A stretch of DNA of 64,000 nucleotides, from the NCBI RefSeq assembly GCF_019511375.1, contig NZ_JAEUAO010000002.1, positions 186,001-250,000 of the forward strand, in the 5' to 3' direction. The translations under genes were made by a program, and so were the position numbers. Positions 1-9,356 of the stretch are shown one piece after another; the first letter of the stretch is position 1; every line of letters starts with the position of its first letter. Below the pieces are notes generated by a model. The model was not told where the DNA came from, did not search any database, and worked only from the letters and a program-made list of their open reading frames with translations. This DNA is from Rhizobium herbae (GTDB lineage Bacteria > Pseudomonadota > Alphaproteobacteria > Rhizobiales > Rhizobiaceae).

Positions 1-90
1 GGCTTTCGAGGCGGCGAGGGCGGGCAGGGGAATGAGGAGGATAGCAAGCAAAAGACTTAGTGTACGCCGAGGCTTACCCCCCTCTGTCAC
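1..90 (-). CDS. N-terminus of an exported protein (runs off window)
   Basis: Only about 30 codons are visible, read leftward off the window edge. They encode a typical Sec signal peptide: a basic stretch (KPRR), a run of Leu, Ile and Ala, and an ALA-type cleavage site. The best start is the GTG at 90-88, preceded by the purine-rich AGGGGGAGA, but both lie inside a palindromic intergenic repeat, so the start is uncertain. The mature protein is out of view and I cannot name it. Confidence 0.45.
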   Translation of the reverse strand, partial: MTEGGKPRRTLSLLLAILLIPLPALAASKA

Positions 91-119
91 TGCGTGACAT
101 CTCCCCCTCAAGGGGGGGG
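77..119 (+). repeat. Palindromic intergenic repeat, copy 1
   Basis: A C-run, TCTGTCAC, a short loop, GTGACATCTCCCCCTCAA and a G-run. It is repeated in inverted orientation at 197-239. The inner hairpin is GTCAC/GTGAC here and GTCGGC/GCCGAC in the other copy, so the pairing is kept while the bases differ. It resembles a repeat I know from rhizobial genomes. Confidence 0.7.
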
Positions 120-196
120 ACTGGATACTGCCGCGCTCTTTAACTGCCCTGGAACGAGCGAGTTCGTACGAGGCCGGCGCTGGAAAGGAACGATCT

Positions 197-239
197 CCCC
201 CCTTGAGGGGGAGATGTCGGCGAAGCCGACAGAGGGGGG
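197..239 (-). repeat. Palindromic intergenic repeat, copy 2 (inverted)
   Basis: Inverted partner of the element at 77-119. It has a C-run, TTGAGGGGGAGATGTC, a GGC-GAA-GCC hairpin and GACAGAGGGGGG. With copy 1 it could also fold into a large stem-loop between the exported-protein gene and the end of recR. Confidence 0.7.
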
Positions 240-293
240 CATCCCACAAAGCCCCCAGGAATCCGCGTAGATCGCCTAGAATTTCCGAAAAGC

Positions 294-899
294 TCAAATC
301 ACCGTCCTCGCCCGCAATGCCGCCGTCAGCGTGCCTTCGTCCAGATAGTCCAGCTCGCCGCCGACGGGCACGCCATGGGCGAGGCGGGTGATCTTGACGT
401 CAAGCCCGTCGAGCTGGTCGGTGATGTAGTGCGCCGTTGTCTGGCCCTCGACGGTGGCATTGACCGCGATGATCAGTTCGCGCACGCCGCCCTTCGAGAC
501 GCGCTCGATCAGGCCCTTGATGTTGAGGTCGTCGGGGCCGACGCCGTCGAGCGGCGAGAGCGTGCCGCCGAGCACATGATAGGCGGTGTTCATCGCGCTT
601 GCCCGCTCCAGCGCCCAGAGGTCGGAGACGTCCTCGACGACGATGATGACGGAATTGTCGCGCCGGTCGTCAGTGCAGACGCTGCAGGGGTCGCTGGTAT
701 CGACATTGCCGCAGCACGAGCAGATCCGGACCTTGGCGTAGGCGTCGCCCATCGCGTCGGCGAGCGGGCCGAGCAGCTGGTCCTTCTTCTTGACGAGATG
801 AAGGGCTGCCCGCCGGGCCGAGCGCGGCCCGAGCCCGGGCACCTTCGCCAGAAGCTGAATGAGTTTTTCGATTTCGGGGCCGGTGACTCGCTTTGCCAT
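294..899 (-). CDS. recR: Recombination mediator protein RecR
   Basis: RecR works with RecO and RecF to load RecA on gapped single-stranded DNA. The 201 residues show the family layout: an N-terminal helix-hairpin-helix (about 13-35, with [10 protein letters not shown]), a four-cysteine zinc finger (C60, C63, C72, C75) and a Toprim domain beginning at the acidic VVEDVSDL stretch near residue 87. The length matches the family. The start is close to the divergent MOSC gene (59 bp away). In many bacteria recR follows dnaX and ybaB directly; here the order is kept on the same strand but a gene on the opposite strand lies between ybaB and recR. Confidence 0.96.
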   Translation of the reverse strand: MAKRVTGPEIEKLIQLLAKVPGLGPRSARRAALHLVKKKDQLLGPLADAMGDAYAKVRICSCCGNVDTSDPCSVCTDDRRDNSVIIVVEDVSDLWALERASAMNTAYHVLGGTLSPLDGVGPDDLNIKGLIERVSKGGVRELIIAVNATVEGQTTAHYITDQLDGLDVKITRLAHGVPVGGELDYLDEGTLTAALRARTVI

Positions 900-958
900 G
901 CGGCGGTTCTACTCCATATCTCGGGGGAACGGAATCGCTTAAAACGAGAGGATCACCC

Positions 959-1573
959 ATGAAAATCCTGGCCGTCTGTACCGGCAGCGCCGAAATCCTG
1001 CCGGGAAAGTCCTACCGGACGGGCATCTTCAAACATCCGGTCGAAGCCGGCGTGATGGTCGATCGCGAGGGGCTGATCGGCGACAGGATCTGCAATCGCA
1101 AGCATCATGGCGGGGTCGATCAGGCGGTCTATGCCCTCGGTTCGATCGACCTCGACTGGTGGTCCAAGGAACTGGGGCGCCGGCTGGAGCCGGGCACGTT
1201 CGGGGAAAATCTGGTGATCGAAGGAGCCGACAGCCGCACGATCGCGGTCGGCGACCGGTTCGCAACCGACAGGATCGAGCTCGAAGTCACCTCGGCGCGC
1301 ATCCCCTGCGCCACGCTCGCGGCACGAATGGAGGATCCGGCCTTCCCGAAGCGCTTTCTCGCCGCCGGACGGCCGGGCTTCTATTGCCGCGTGCTCAGGG
1401 ATGGCGTGGTTCAGGCCGGCGATGCCGTCACCTATCGCGCCTATTCCGGGCTGCCGGTTTGGATGCCGGAATTGCTTGAAACCTTCGGCAGGAATCTCTC
1501 TGAGAAGGATCGCGACCGCTATCTCGCCGCGCCGATCCACCACAAACTGCGTGCCGAGATCAGCCGCGCATAA
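959..1573 (+). CDS. MOSC domain-containing protein (YiiM-like)
   Basis: MOSC domains are the sulfur-carrier domains shared with molybdenum cofactor sulfurases; stand-alone members such as YiiM reduce N-hydroxylated bases or handle sulfur. The 204-residue product carries the family landmarks HGGVDQAVYAL (about 50-60), FGENL (81-85) and a conserved cysteine at residue 117 (RIPCATL), the expected sulfur-binding site. I chose the ATG at 959 because a GAGAGG ribosome binding site lies just upstream; an in-frame ATG at 893 would overlap recR. It is transcribed away from recR and sits between recR and ybaB. The exact substrate cannot be told from sequence. Confidence 0.85.
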   Translation: MKILAVCTGSAEILPGKSYRTGIFKHPVEAGVMVDREGLIGDRICNRKHHGGVDQAVYALGSIDLDWWSKELGRRLEPGTFGENLVIEGADSRTIAVGDRFATDRIELEVTSARIPCATLAARMEDPAFPKRFLAAGRPGFYCRVLRDGVVQAGDAVTYRAYSGLPVWMPELLETFGRNLSEKDRDRYLAAPIHHKLRAEISRA

Positions 1574-1660
1574 GCGTCCGCAATCCTGCGACCGCTTCTG
1601 GTGGCCACTCGCCTGTGTCGTCGTGCGGCTTACAGCTTTTCCGGTTTTCTTCGAATCGCG

Positions 1661-1715
1661 AAAATACGCAAGTCCGGACGCAAAACCGCTACGCACTTTT
1701 GCTGGAATTGCTCTA
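1661..1715. repeat. Rhizobial-type intergenic repeat
   Basis: The stretch includes AAGTCCGGACGCAAAACCGC and CACTTTTGCTGGAATTGCTC and ends in CTAG. I recognise this pattern from memory as a dispersed intergenic element of rhizobial genomes; only one clear copy is in this window. Its terminal CTAG supplies the stop codon of ybaB. Confidence 0.5.
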
Positions 1716-2042
1716 GAACGGCAGTTTCATGCCGGGCGGGATCGGCAGGCCGGCGGTGAGCGCGCGGGTCTTTTCGGCGGTGATCGCCTCGGCCTTGTCC
1801 TTGCCGTCCTTGTGGGCAGCGACGATCAGGTCTTCGAGGATCTCGACATCGTCTTCCTTGAACAGCGACGGGTCGATCTTGATGCCTTTCAGGTTGCCCT
1901 TGCCGTCCATGCGCACGGTGACCAGACCGCCGCCGGAGGAGCCGTCGACTTCGAGCGCAGAAATCTCTTCCTGCATCTTTTCCATCTTGGCCTGCATTTC
2001 CTTGACCTTGCCCATCATGCCCATGATGTCGCGCATCGCCAT
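1713..2042 (-). CDS. ybaB: YbaB/EbfC family nucleoid-associated protein
   Basis: A small DNA-binding protein of about 109 residues. YbaB/EbfC proteins form tweezer-shaped dimers that bind DNA and are usually encoded between dnaX and recR, as here. The sequence shows the Met- and Lys-rich N-terminal helix ([15 protein letters not shown]), the central [19 protein letters not shown] strand region and the acidic [17 protein letters not shown] helix near the C-terminus. A ribosome binding site AGGAAGAGG precedes the first ATG at 2042; a second ATG two codons later (2036) is an equally good start. It lies 32 bp after dnaX and is probably cotranscribed with it. Confidence 0.93.
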   Translation of the reverse strand: MAMRDIMGMMGKVKEMQAKMEKMQEEISALEVDGSSGGGLVTVRMDGKGNLKGIKIDPSLFKEDDVEILEDLIVAAHKDGKDKAEAITAEKTRALTAGLPIPPGMKLPF

Positions 2043-2074
2043 GTCCTCTTCCTGTCTCGTGTAAACGTATAAAC

Positions 2075-3949
2075 CTAGTGCTCGATATCGTCGCCGGGAA
2101 GGATATCGCCTTCCGCGGATTCGGCGGCGGCCACGGCCTGCGGCTCTTCCTCGGGTTCCGGCCCCTTTATCCTGACGTCGGCGATCTTCGCGCCTGGAAA
2201 CCGTGCGATGATGGCGGCGACGTCCGGATCCTGCCGGGCGTCGTTGAACTGGCGCTCCTTGGTGGCCGCTTCGGCCTCCACAAGCGTCGGCTGTCCGGGC
2301 TCGCGGCTGAGGATCACCATCCAGCGGATGCCCGTCCAGTCCTCCAGCTTTTTCTGCAGCTCGGCAACCAGCGTCTTCGGCGCATCGTCCGGCAGGTTGA
2401 TCTCCAGCCGTCCGGGCTCCAGATTGACCAGACGGACGAAATTGCGCACCAGCGTCTTCAGCCTGATGTCGCGGTTTGTGGCGCAGAGATCGGCAATGTC
2501 GCTCGCCGATTTGACGGCGACCTTCGGTTCCGCTTTTGCCGCCGGGACTTCGACCGGCTTGGCTTCCGTCTTGCCGACCGGCAGGTCCGGTTGCGGTTCA
2601 ATGCTCGGCACGGCGCGCAGCATGGTCGCGCCATTTCCGGTCGTCCGTTGCGCGGGAACCATGTCGCTCCCCCTTGCCTGAACGGCGGCAGCCGCGGAAG
2701 CCTGGGCACCACCGCCACTGCCGCCGTTCGGCGCTGCGGGCGGGCGGGCGGCTTCTCCGCCCGACAGTTCGAGCAGCCGGCGGGCGGCGTCTTCCGGCGA
2801 GGGCAGGTGGGCGGCGTGGGCAAGGCGGATCAACACCATTTCGGCGGCACCGGCCGGACGCGACGAGCTTTCCGTTTCGGGAATGCCCTTCAAGAGCATC
2901 TGCCAGATGCGCGACAGCGTCGTCACGGCGATGCCTGACGAGAATTCGGCGCCGCGGGTGCGCTCGATCTCGCTCAGCGACTGGTCGCTCGCGGCATCCG
3001 GCACATATTTCAGCCGGGTAACGAGATGGGTGAAGTCGGCAAGGTCGGTCAGCACCACGGATGGGCTGGCGCCGGCCTCGTACTGCCTGTTGAACTCCTC
3101 GAGCGCGGCTGCGACATCGCCTTTGACGATATGCTGGAACAGGTCGACGATGCGGGCGCGGTCGGCAAGCCCGAGCATCGAGCGCACCGCCTCGACCTCG
3201 ACCACGCCGCCGCCATGGGCGATCGCCTGGTCGAGCAGCGACAGGCCGTCGCGCGCCGAGCCTTCGGCCGCACGGGCGATCATCGCCAGCGCATCCGGAT
3301 CGGCCGAGATGCCTTCCTTGCCGAGAATGGTGGTGAACAGGCCGACGAGATCCGACGCGCCGATGCGGCGCAGGTCGAAGCGCTGGCAGCGCGACAGCAC
3401 GGTGATCGGCACCTTGCGGATTTCGGTGGTGGCGAAGATGAACTTCACATGCTCCGGCGGCTCTTCGAGCGTCTTCAGCAGGCCGTTGAAGGCCTGGGTC
3501 GAGAGCATGTGCACTTCGTCGATGATATAGACCTTGTAGCGCGCGGAAACCGGCCGATAGCGCACCTGCTCGATGATCTCGCGGATATCGTCGATACCCG
3601 TATGGGAGGCGGCGTCCATCTCGATCACGTCGACATGGCGGCCTTCCATGATCGCCTGGCAATGTTCGCCGGGGATGCGCAGGTCGATGGTCGGCTTGTC
3701 GATTTCGCTCGTCTTGTAGTTCAGCGCGCGGGCCAGGATGCGGGCCGTCGTCGTCTTGCCGACGCCGCGAACGCCGGTCAGCATATAGGCCTGGGCGATG
3801 CGGCCGGTCTCGAAGGCGTTGGTGAGGGTGCGCACCATCGGTTCCTGGCCGACCATCAGGTCGGAGAAATCCTTGGGGCGGTATTTGCGCGCGAGAACCC
3901 GGTAGGCGGCGGGCTTTTCAGATGTCGGGATCAACGTATCTTCGCTCAT
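2075..3949 (-). CDS. dnaX: DNA polymerase III subunit gamma/tau
   Basis: The clamp-loader ATPase of the replicative polymerase. The 624 residues have a Walker A motif (GVRGVGKTT, about 59-67), Walker B (IIDEVHML, about 142-149), the SRC sensor (VLSRCQRF) and a C-terminal region of the tau type after an Ala/Pro-rich linker. The zinc module of E. coli DnaX, with four cysteines between Walker A and B, is reduced here to a single cysteine in [11 protein letters not shown] believe this is usual in this lineage. I see no obvious slippery site for a gamma frameshift, but did not test this exhaustively. It heads the dnaX-ybaB operon. Confidence 0.97.
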   Translation of the reverse strand: MSEDTLIPTSEKPAAYRVLARKYRPKDFSDLMVGQEPMVRTLTNAFETGRIAQAYMLTGVRGVGKTTTARILARALNYKTSEIDKPTIDLRIPGEHCQAIMEGRHVDVIEMDAASHTGIDDIREIIEQVRYRPVSARYKVYIIDEVHMLSTQAFNGLLKTLEEPPEHVKFIFATTEIRKVPITVLSRCQRFDLRRIGASDLVGLFTTILGKEGISADPDALAMIARAAEGSARDGLSLLDQAIAHGGGVVEVEAVRSMLGLADRARIVDLFQHIVKGDVAAALEEFNRQYEAGASPSVVLTDLADFTHLVTRLKYVPDAASDQSLSEIERTRGAEFSSGIAVTTLSRIWQMLLKGIPETESSSRPAGAAEMVLIRLAHAAHLPSPEDAARRLLELSGGEAARPPAAPNGGSGGGAQASAAAAVQARGSDMVPAQRTTGNGATMLRAVPSIEPQPDLPVGKTEAKPVEVPAAKAEPKVAVKSASDIADLCATNRDIRLKTLVRNFVRLVNLEPGRLEINLPDDAPKTLVAELQKKLEDWTGIRWMVILSREPGQPTLVEAEAATKERQFNDARQDPDVAAIIARFPGAKIADVRIKGPEPEEEPQAVAAAESAEGDILPGDDIEH

Positions 3950-3999
3950 CGCCCCTGCCGTTGGCTACAAGTCTGTCCAGACAGGACGGAAGAAAAAGG

Positions 4000-4098
4000 T
4001 GGGAGGCTGGCACGATGACCCGTGCCGTGGCTCGTTGGGGCTGCTTCCTTCCGGACCTGACCCGGTTGGCGAGTGGCTCGTCCACCACCAACCTCCCG
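4000..4098 (-). ncRNA. ffs: Signal recognition particle RNA, small bacterial (4.5S) type
   Basis: Read on the minus strand, positions 4062-4039 contain the SRP core GGTCAGGTCCGGAAGGAAGC followed by AGCC, which is the Ffh-binding hairpin with its GGAA tetraloop. The ends GGGAGG (4097-4092) and CCTCCC (4006-4001) pair to close a single long hairpin of about 99 nt, the usual size of the short form. A run of five T follows on the minus strand (3997-3992). The position just upstream of dnaX is a frequent one for this gene. The ends are accurate to a few bases. Confidence 0.95.
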
Positions 4099-4103
4099 GC
4101 TCT

Positions 4104-4132
4104 CATATCGGCAATATCGAAACCAAATGCAA
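4104..4132 (-). promoter_or_regulatory. Candidate promoter of the SRP RNA
   Basis: On the minus strand TTGCAT (4132-4127) and GATATG (4109-4104) are separated by exactly 17 bp and end about 6 bp before the mature 5' end. The -10 match is weak, so this is a position-based call. Confidence 0.35.
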
Positions 4133-4198
4133 GCCACGCCTTCAAAAAACTGCTATCTTTGTGCAAACAAAGGAAAATCACTGATCCGGGAGACCCGC

Positions 4199-4603
4199 TT
4201 GCCTGCCTTCGATATCGATGAACGCCTTGAACGCGACGGCTTGCTGATCGCCACGCTCGGTCTTTGCCAGCTTCGCATCAACAACGACCGCCGCTGGCCC
4301 TGGATGGTGCTCGTTCCGCAGCGCGACGGCGTGTCGGAAATCTTCGACCTGACGCCGCTCGACCAGGCGATGTTGACTTTCGAGACCAACATGGTCGCTT
4401 CGGCATTGAAAAAGGCAACGGGCGCGACGAAGATCAACGTCGGCGCGCTTGGCAATATCGTCCGCCAGCTCCACGTCCATGTCATTGCCCGCAGCGAGGG
4501 CGATGCCAACTGGCCGGGGCCGGTCTGGGGTTTCGGCACGGCCGAACCCTGGGGCGATGACGAGCGCAAGGCATTGGCAGCACGGATACTGGAAAATCTC
4601 TGA
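4199..4603 (+). CDS. HIT-like domain protein
   Basis: A 134-residue member of the histidine-triad nucleotide-binding superfamily. The active-site strand reads QLHVHVIARSEGD (about 90-102), so the usual first histidine of the triad is a glutamine and two histidines remain, including the one at the catalytic position. The start is most likely the TTG at 4199, preceded by GGGAG; the reading frame stays open upstream but that stretch overlaps the SRP RNA promoter and lacks a plausible ribosome binding site. The stop is 2 bp before nudC, so the two are cotranscribed. The substrate is unknown. Confidence 0.8.
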   Translation: MPAFDIDERLERDGLLIATLGLCQLRINNDRRWPWMVLVPQRDGVSEIFDLTPLDQAMLTFETNMVASALKKATGATKINVGALGNIVRQLHVHVIARSEGDANWPGPVWGFGTAEPWGDDERKALAARILENL

Positions 4604-4605
4604 TC

Positions 4606-5580
4606 ATGACGAAATCGATCTTCGAACTGCACAGCCCGCACCCCGAGCCGAGCACGCTCGTTGCCTTCGCCGAGAATCACCTGGACCGGCAATCCGAACA
4701 TCGACCGGACGATTGCGTCGAAGCCGCCTTCCGCAGGGAGGGGGCGCATGTCTTCGCCTTTTCCGGCGGCAAGCTCGTCGTCAAGCACGATGAGAAAATC
4801 ATCGATCCGCTGTTTGCGCCCTATGAACTGGCGGGGCTCGAGCCGGAACTCGACGACGCCATCCTGCTCGGTTTCCTCGCCAACGGCGAGCCGCGGCTCG
4901 CCGTTCCGGTCGGCCTGACGGAGGAAACGCTGCCGGAGCCCTTCAAGCTTGCTGACGGCCGCACGCTTTATCGCCAGCAGATGCTGCCCGACGAGCTGCT
5001 CGGCCAGTTCGCGCAGGCCTCGAGCCTGATCAGCTGGAATGCGGCCAACCGTTTCTGCGGCAAGTGCGGCTCGGCGATGGAAAGCAAGGCCGGCGGTTAC
5101 CGCCGCGTCTGTACCGCCTGCGGCCACATGGCTTTCCCGCGCACCGATCCGGTCGTCATCATGCTGACCATCGACGTCGAGCGCGATCTCTGCCTGCTCG
5201 GCCGCAGCCCGCATTTTCCGGAAGGCATGTATTCCTGTCTCGCGGGCTTCGTCGAGCCGGGCGAAACGATCGAGAATGCGGTGCGGCGGGAAACCCACGA
5301 GGAATCCGGCATCCGCGTCGGCCGCGTCCGCTACCATGCCTCGCAGCCTTGGCCGATGCCGCACACGCTGATGATCGGCTGCTATGCCGAAGCCCAGTCC
5401 CGCAATATCCATCGCGACGAGCAGGAGCTCGAGGATTGCCGCTGGTTCAGCCGCGAGGAAACGGCTGCCATGCTGGCACGCAACACCGGCGTGGCGCTGG
5501 CTGACGGCGAACTCGGCCCGCCGCCGAAGGGCGCCATCGCTCATCAACTGATGCGCGACTGGCTGGACTGGCTGCGATAA
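4606..5580 (+). CDS. nudC: NAD(H) pyrophosphatase, Nudix family (NudC)
   Basis: NudC cleaves NADH to NMNH and AMP and also removes NAD caps from RNA. The 324-residue protein has an N-terminal domain, a zinc ribbon (C151, C154, C169, C172), a complete Nudix box (about 214-236, with GFVEPGE, REThEESG) and the NudC-specific SQPWPMP motif (246-252), which separates this group from other Nudix enzymes. It follows the HIT gene with a 2-bp gap and is followed by a strong hairpin. Confidence 0.93.
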   Translation: MTKSIFELHSPHPEPSTLVAFAENHLDRQSEHRPDDCVEAAFRREGAHVFAFSGGKLVVKHDEKIIDPLFAPYELAGLEPELDDAILLGFLANGEPRLAVPVGLTEETLPEPFKLADGRTLYRQQMLPDELLGQFAQASSLISWNAANRFCGKCGSAMESKAGGYRRVCTACGHMAFPRTDPVVIMLTIDVERDLCLLGRSPHFPEGMYSCLAGFVEPGETIENAVRRETHEESGIRVGRVRYHASQPWPMPHTLMIGCYAEAQSRNIHRDEQELEDCRWFSREETAAMLARNTGVALADGELGPPPKGAIAHQLMRDWLDWLR

Positions 5581-5585
5581 GGACA

Positions 5586-5622
5586 ATCGGCGCCCGCTGG
5601 AGGCGGACGCCGATCTCTCTTT
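5586..5622 (+). terminator. Terminator after nudC
   Basis: ATCGGCGCCCGC pairs with GCGGACGCCGAT (one mismatch) around a short loop and is followed by a pyrimidine tract CTCTCTTTCC. It lies between the convergent nudC and porin genes. Confidence 0.7.
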
Positions 5623-5638
5623 CCGGGCCGTTTCCCGT

Positions 5639-6709
5639 TTAGAAATTCCGCTGGACGCGCAGGATGCCGCCGAAGGCCTCGCCGCTGCCGCGCTCGCCGC
5701 CGAAGTCGGTGTAGTTGAGTTCCGGCTGCACCATGAGGCCCGGAACCACCGCGTATTCGACGTTCAACGCGGCCGCGAGCGTTCCATCCTCCTCATAGGC
5801 GAGCTGGCCGTTCAAGGACGCCTTGTCGCTGAGCGTCGCGGAGAAGCCGCCCCAGGCGGCCCAGTCGCCGAACCATGGGCCATAATAGTTCAGCTGACGG
5901 CTGCCGCCGGGGCCATTGTCGTTGTCCCAATCCGACTGATAGCCGCCCATGACGAAGACCGAGAACGCATCGTTGAACTCGACGTCGACGCGGACCTTGG
6001 CCCCGAAGGCATCGGCGTAGGTGTCATAGCCGCCAACGGCCGCGATGCCGCCCCACTCCTGCTCATATTTCACGCCGCCGATGATATGTGGGGCGTCACC
6101 ACCGCTGTACGAAGCGGTCGGGACGGGAGCAAAGCCGGTGTCGTAGTCACCGGAGCCCTCTTCGAGGCCGATCAGGGCGGAAAAGCCGTTTCCGGCTTCA
6201 TAGACATAGCTCACCTGGTTGGTGCGATCGCCGGTATAGTCGATGACATCGTCGTTGATGATGTTGCCGGCCGAGTTCAGCCAGGTGTCGAACCGCGAAT
6301 CGTCATAGCCTGCGCGAAAGCCGGCCAGCTCGATATAGGCGCTGTTGATATAGGTCGCCTCGTCATCGGCGGACGCCTGGCTGCGCAGCTCGATAAAGGA
6401 ACTTAGGGTGCCGTATTCCGTATCGTTGCGGGCATCGAGCCGGATGGTGCCGCGAGCAAAACCGTCCCAGCCGATATCCTCGCCGCTATAGGGGTCGTCG
6501 CCGAAGCTCGATTCGGATCGCACATAGCCGCTGATCTTCAGGCATGTTTCCGTACCGGGGATATAGAAGAAGCCAGCACCGAAAGCATCGCAAACGCGTA
6601 CATATTCGAGGGGTTCGGGTTCTGCAGCAACGATCGCATCTGCTGCGCGCGCACCCGTCACGACCGACAATGCAGCCGCCGAGCCGAGGAGGAGGAGTTT
6701 GAGTGTCAT
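5639..6709 (-). CDS. Outer-membrane porin, alphaproteobacterial (Porin_2/RopA type)
   Basis: A 356-residue beta-barrel porin for diffusion of small solutes. It has a signal peptide ending ARAAD (cleavage near residue 22), the conserved N-terminal segment with two cysteines (VCDAFG...TETCLKISGYVR) seen in rhizobial and Brucella porins, alternating aromatic strands, and a C-terminal phenylalanine (RVQRNF), which is the signal for barrel insertion. It is a single-gene unit convergent with nudC; 195 bp without a gene separate it from pheA. I cannot tell which of the several rhizobial porins it is. Confidence 0.92.
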   Translation of the reverse strand: MTLKLLLLGSAAALSVVTGARAADAIVAAEPEPLEYVRVCDAFGAGFFYIPGTETCLKISGYVRSESSFGDDPYSGEDIGWDGFARGTIRLDARNDTEYGTLSSFIELRSQASADDEATYINSAYIELAGFRAGYDDSRFDTWLNSAGNIINDDVIDYTGDRTNQVSYVYEAGNGFSALIGLEEGSGDYDTGFAPVPTASYSGGDAPHIIGGVKYEQEWGGIAAVGGYDTYADAFGAKVRVDVEFNDAFSVFVMGGYQSDWDNDNGPGGSRQLNYYGPWFGDWAAWGGFSATLSDKASLNGQLAYEEDGTLAAALNVEYAVVPGLMVQPELNYTDFGGERGSGEAFGGILRVQRNF

Positions 6710-6904
6710 AGGCTAACCTTTGTGGCGCATGCCGTGCGGGCGGCATGCGCATGAAGTGTTGCTGGATACGATGATGGCGCATCGGCGAAGCAATACAAGC
6801 ATTCTGCGTCGAACCAACCGCTGAGGGTGCTGCGCAAAATAACCGTCTTCCGGCCACAAGGGATAGCCGTCAGTTTTGGCCCTTTAAATCGGACGCAAGC
6901 GTTC

Positions 6905-7762
6905 CTACAGGACGAGCCGCATCGGATGGGCGGCATAGGAGCCGAGAATGCGGACCTTCTCGGAAAAATACCGCAGTTCATCCAGGGCCTGGCGCACGTG
7001 CGGATCGTCCGGATGCCCTTCGATATCTGCGTAGAACTGGGTGGCGATGAACTTGCCGCCGAGCTGGTAGCTTTCGAGCTTGGTCATGTTGATGCCGTTG
7101 GTGGCGAAACCACCGAGCGCCTTGTAGAGCGATGCGGGAATGTTGCGGACGTTGAAGACGAAGGTCGTGACGATGACGTCCTTTTCCGACTGCCGCTTGA
7201 TCTCCTTTGCGTCGCGCGCGAGGACGACGAATCGCGTGACGTTGTTTTCCGTGTCCTCGACGTTTTCCGCGATGATCTCGAGCTTGTAGAGGTCGGCGGC
7301 GAGCCTCGGCGCAAGGGCTGCCATCGACCGGTCGCCGCGTTCCGCCACCAGCTTGGCAGCGCCCGCTGTATCGCCGGCCACCACCGGCTTCCAGCCGTTG
7401 GCGCGGACGATCATGCGGCACTGACCGAGCGCATGGATATGACTGTGCACGGTGCGGATTTCGTCGCGCGACACGCCTGGCAGCACCATCAGCTGGAAGC
7501 GGATCGGCATGAAATATTCTCCGACGATATGCAACCGTGATTCGGGCAGCAGGTGATGAATGTCGGCGACGCGGCCGGCGATCGTATTTTCGATCGGGAT
7601 CATCGCAAGATCCGCCTCGCCGTTCTCGACTGCCAGGAACGCGTCCTCGAAGGTCTGGCAGGGCAGCGGTTCCATGTCCGGGAACATGTCGCGGCAGGCC
7701 ATGTCGGAGTTGGCGCCGTAGTCGCCCTGGAACGAGATGCGGTTGGTCTTGGTGATCATCAT
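6905..7762 (-). CDS. pheA: Prephenate dehydratase
   Basis: Converts prephenate to phenylpyruvate in phenylalanine synthesis. The 285 residues contain the catalytic prephenate dehydratase domain (about 8-185, with IPIENTIAG and the VTRF motif that carries the essential threonine) and a C-terminal ACT domain (about 200-275, with GINMTKLES) that binds phenylalanine for feedback control. There is no chorismate mutase domain, unlike E. coli PheA. Two adjacent ATG codons can serve as start. It lies 8 bp after kdsB and is probably cotranscribed with it. Confidence 0.95.
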   Translation of the reverse strand: MMITKTNRISFQGDYGANSDMACRDMFPDMEPLPCQTFEDAFLAVENGEADLAMIPIENTIAGRVADIHHLLPESRLHIVGEYFMPIRFQLMVLPGVSRDEIRTVHSHIHALGQCRMIVRANGWKPVVAGDTAGAAKLVAERGDRSMAALAPRLAADLYKLEIIAENVEDTENNVTRFVVLARDAKEIKRQSEKDVIVTTFVFNVRNIPASLYKALGGFATNGINMTKLESYQLGGKFIATQFYADIEGHPDDPHVRQALDELRYFSEKVRILGSYAAHPMRLVL

Positions 7763-7770
7763 GGTTCCAA

Positions 7771-8523
7771 TCAGGCTTTTGCGGAAAGAAGGCGCCGGGC
7801 CTTTTCAAGGTCCGCCGGGGTGTCGACGCCGAGCGGTATGGACCTGACGATCTCGACGTCGATGCGCATGCCGGCTTCGAGCGCGCGCAACTGCTCCAGC
7901 GATTCGCGCTTTTCCAGCGTCGAGGGCGCCAGCGACACGAATTTCTCCAGCGCCGCCCGCCGATAGGCATAGAGGCCGATATGATGGTAGAGCGGCCCTT
8001 CGCCGTGCGGCGCGGTGGCGCGGGTAAAATAAAGCGCCTTCAGGCGCGTCTCCGACAGAGGCGCGCCGACGACCTTGACGACGTTCGGATTGCGCTTTTC
8101 TTCCTCGTCCTCGATTTCCACGGTCAGCGTGGCGATATCGACCTGCGGGTTTTCCAGTGGCCTGAGGGCTGCGCGTATGGTCTCAGGCTCGATCGTCGGC
8201 AGATCGCCCTGGACATTGATGACGATCTCGGCCTTGCCTTCGGGGTCGCTCTTCACAAGCGCTTCGTAAATACGGTCGGAACCGGACTGGTGATCCAAGC
8301 GGGTCATCACCGCCTCGAAGCCGGCGGCGGTCACCGCATCGAATACGTCCTGGTGATCGACGGCAACGACGATCCGCCCGGCCTGAGCGGCCTTTGCCCG
8401 CAAGGCGACCTGTACGATCATCGGGAGGCCGCAAATGTCGGCGAGCGGCTTGCCTGGAAGGCGCGTCGAGGCCATGCGGGCAGGAATGAGAATGAGGGTT
8501 TTGTCCAAATTGTCGCTGTTCAT
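7771..8523 (-). CDS. kdsB: 3-deoxy-manno-octulosonate cytidylyltransferase
   Basis: Activates KDO as CMP-KDO for lipopolysaccharide core synthesis. The 250-residue form starting at the ATG at 8523 has the nucleotidyltransferase signature [15 protein letters not shown] near its N-terminus, then NVQGDLP and the [17 protein letters not shown] stretch that is typical of KdsB. The frame is open for 47 more codons upstream, but that part has no family similarity. It is divergent from the cytochrome c gene and followed by pheA. Confidence 0.95.
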   Translation of the reverse strand: MNSDNLDKTLILIPARMASTRLPGKPLADICGLPMIVQVALRAKAAQAGRIVVAVDHQDVFDAVTAAGFEAVMTRLDHQSGSDRIYEALVKSDPEGKAEIVINVQGDLPTIEPETIRAALRPLENPQVDIATLTVEIEDEEEKRNPNVVKVVGAPLSETRLKALYFTRATAPHGEGPLYHHIGLYAYRRAALEKFVSLAPSTLEKRESLEQLRALEAGMRIDVEIVRSIPLGVDTPADLEKARRLLSAKA

Positions 8524-8679
8524 GCCTGGGCCTTCAAAACGCGCCGGAAAAGTGTCAAAAGGTCTCAGTCCGGGGCTTATAATGTCTGTTGCAACGCAAA
8601 GCCAAAAGACATAGGTTCCGCGCGATTTCAAGATAGGCCGGCGTTTTGTTTGCGCCGGTTGCAAGGGGAGCGTTTGCAG

Positions 8680-9324
8680 ATGAACTCATATGTGAACATG
8701 GGCGTGGGTGCCTTTCTTGGTACGGTCTTTGTTTTGATGTCCGTATCGATTGCGTCGGAAGGCATTTTCCATTCGGAAGCTCCCGAGAAGGAAGGTTTCG
8801 CCATCATCGCCGAAGAAGGTGGATCGGAAGCCGGTGCCGGTGGCGCGGCAGAAGCCGAAGTCGATATCAAGCCGCTGCTCGCATCGGCCGATCCGGCGGC
8901 CGGCGCGACCGTCTTCAAGAAGTGCGCGAGCTGTCACACCTCCGAAAAGGGCGGCGCGAACAAGGTCGGCCCGAATCTCTGGGGCGTTGTCGAGCGTCCG
9001 ATCGCCTCGCATGAGGGCTTCAGCTATTCGGCCGGCATGAAGACCTTCGCCGAAGCCAACAAGACCTGGACCTACGACCATCTGAGCTTCTTCATCGAAG
9101 CGCCGAAGAAGCACGTTCCCGGCACTGCGATGGGTTTTGCCGGTATCAAGAAGCCGGAAGAGCGCGCCAACCTGATTGCCTGGCTGCGCGAACAGGCCGA
9201 CGCGCCGGTGGCACTGCCGGACGCTTCCGCTGCCGCGACGCCTGCCGCCGAAGGCGAAGCCGTGAAGCCGGCTGCCGAAGCCGAGGCAGCCAAGCCGGCG
9301 ACGGAAACCGCGCCGGCGCAATAA
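8680..9324 (+). CDS. Membrane-anchored class I cytochrome c (CycM-like)
   Basis: An electron carrier of the cytoplasmic membrane facing the periplasm. The 214-residue protein has an uncleaved N-terminal membrane segment (about 7-26), an acidic linker, the haem attachment site CASCH (82-86), the axial methionine in GTAMGF (M151), and a C-terminal tail rich in Ala, Glu, Pro and Lys that is probably disordered. This layout is that of CycM/cytochrome c552, which feeds terminal oxidases. The ribosome binding site GGGGAG precedes the ATG. It is divergent from kdsB. Confidence 0.92.
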   Translation: MNSYVNMGVGAFLGTVFVLMSVSIASEGIFHSEAPEKEGFAIIAEEGGSEAGAGGAAEAEVDIKPLLASADPAAGATVFKKCASCHTSEKGGANKVGPNLWGVVERPIASHEGFSYSAGMKTFAEANKTWTYDHLSFFIEAPKKHVPGTAMGFAGIKKPEERANLIAWLREQADAPVALPDASAAATPAAEGEAVKPAAEAEAAKPATETAPAQ

Positions 9325-9356
9325 GCCGCTGCTTCTTGAAGCCAGTTACATCCCTA

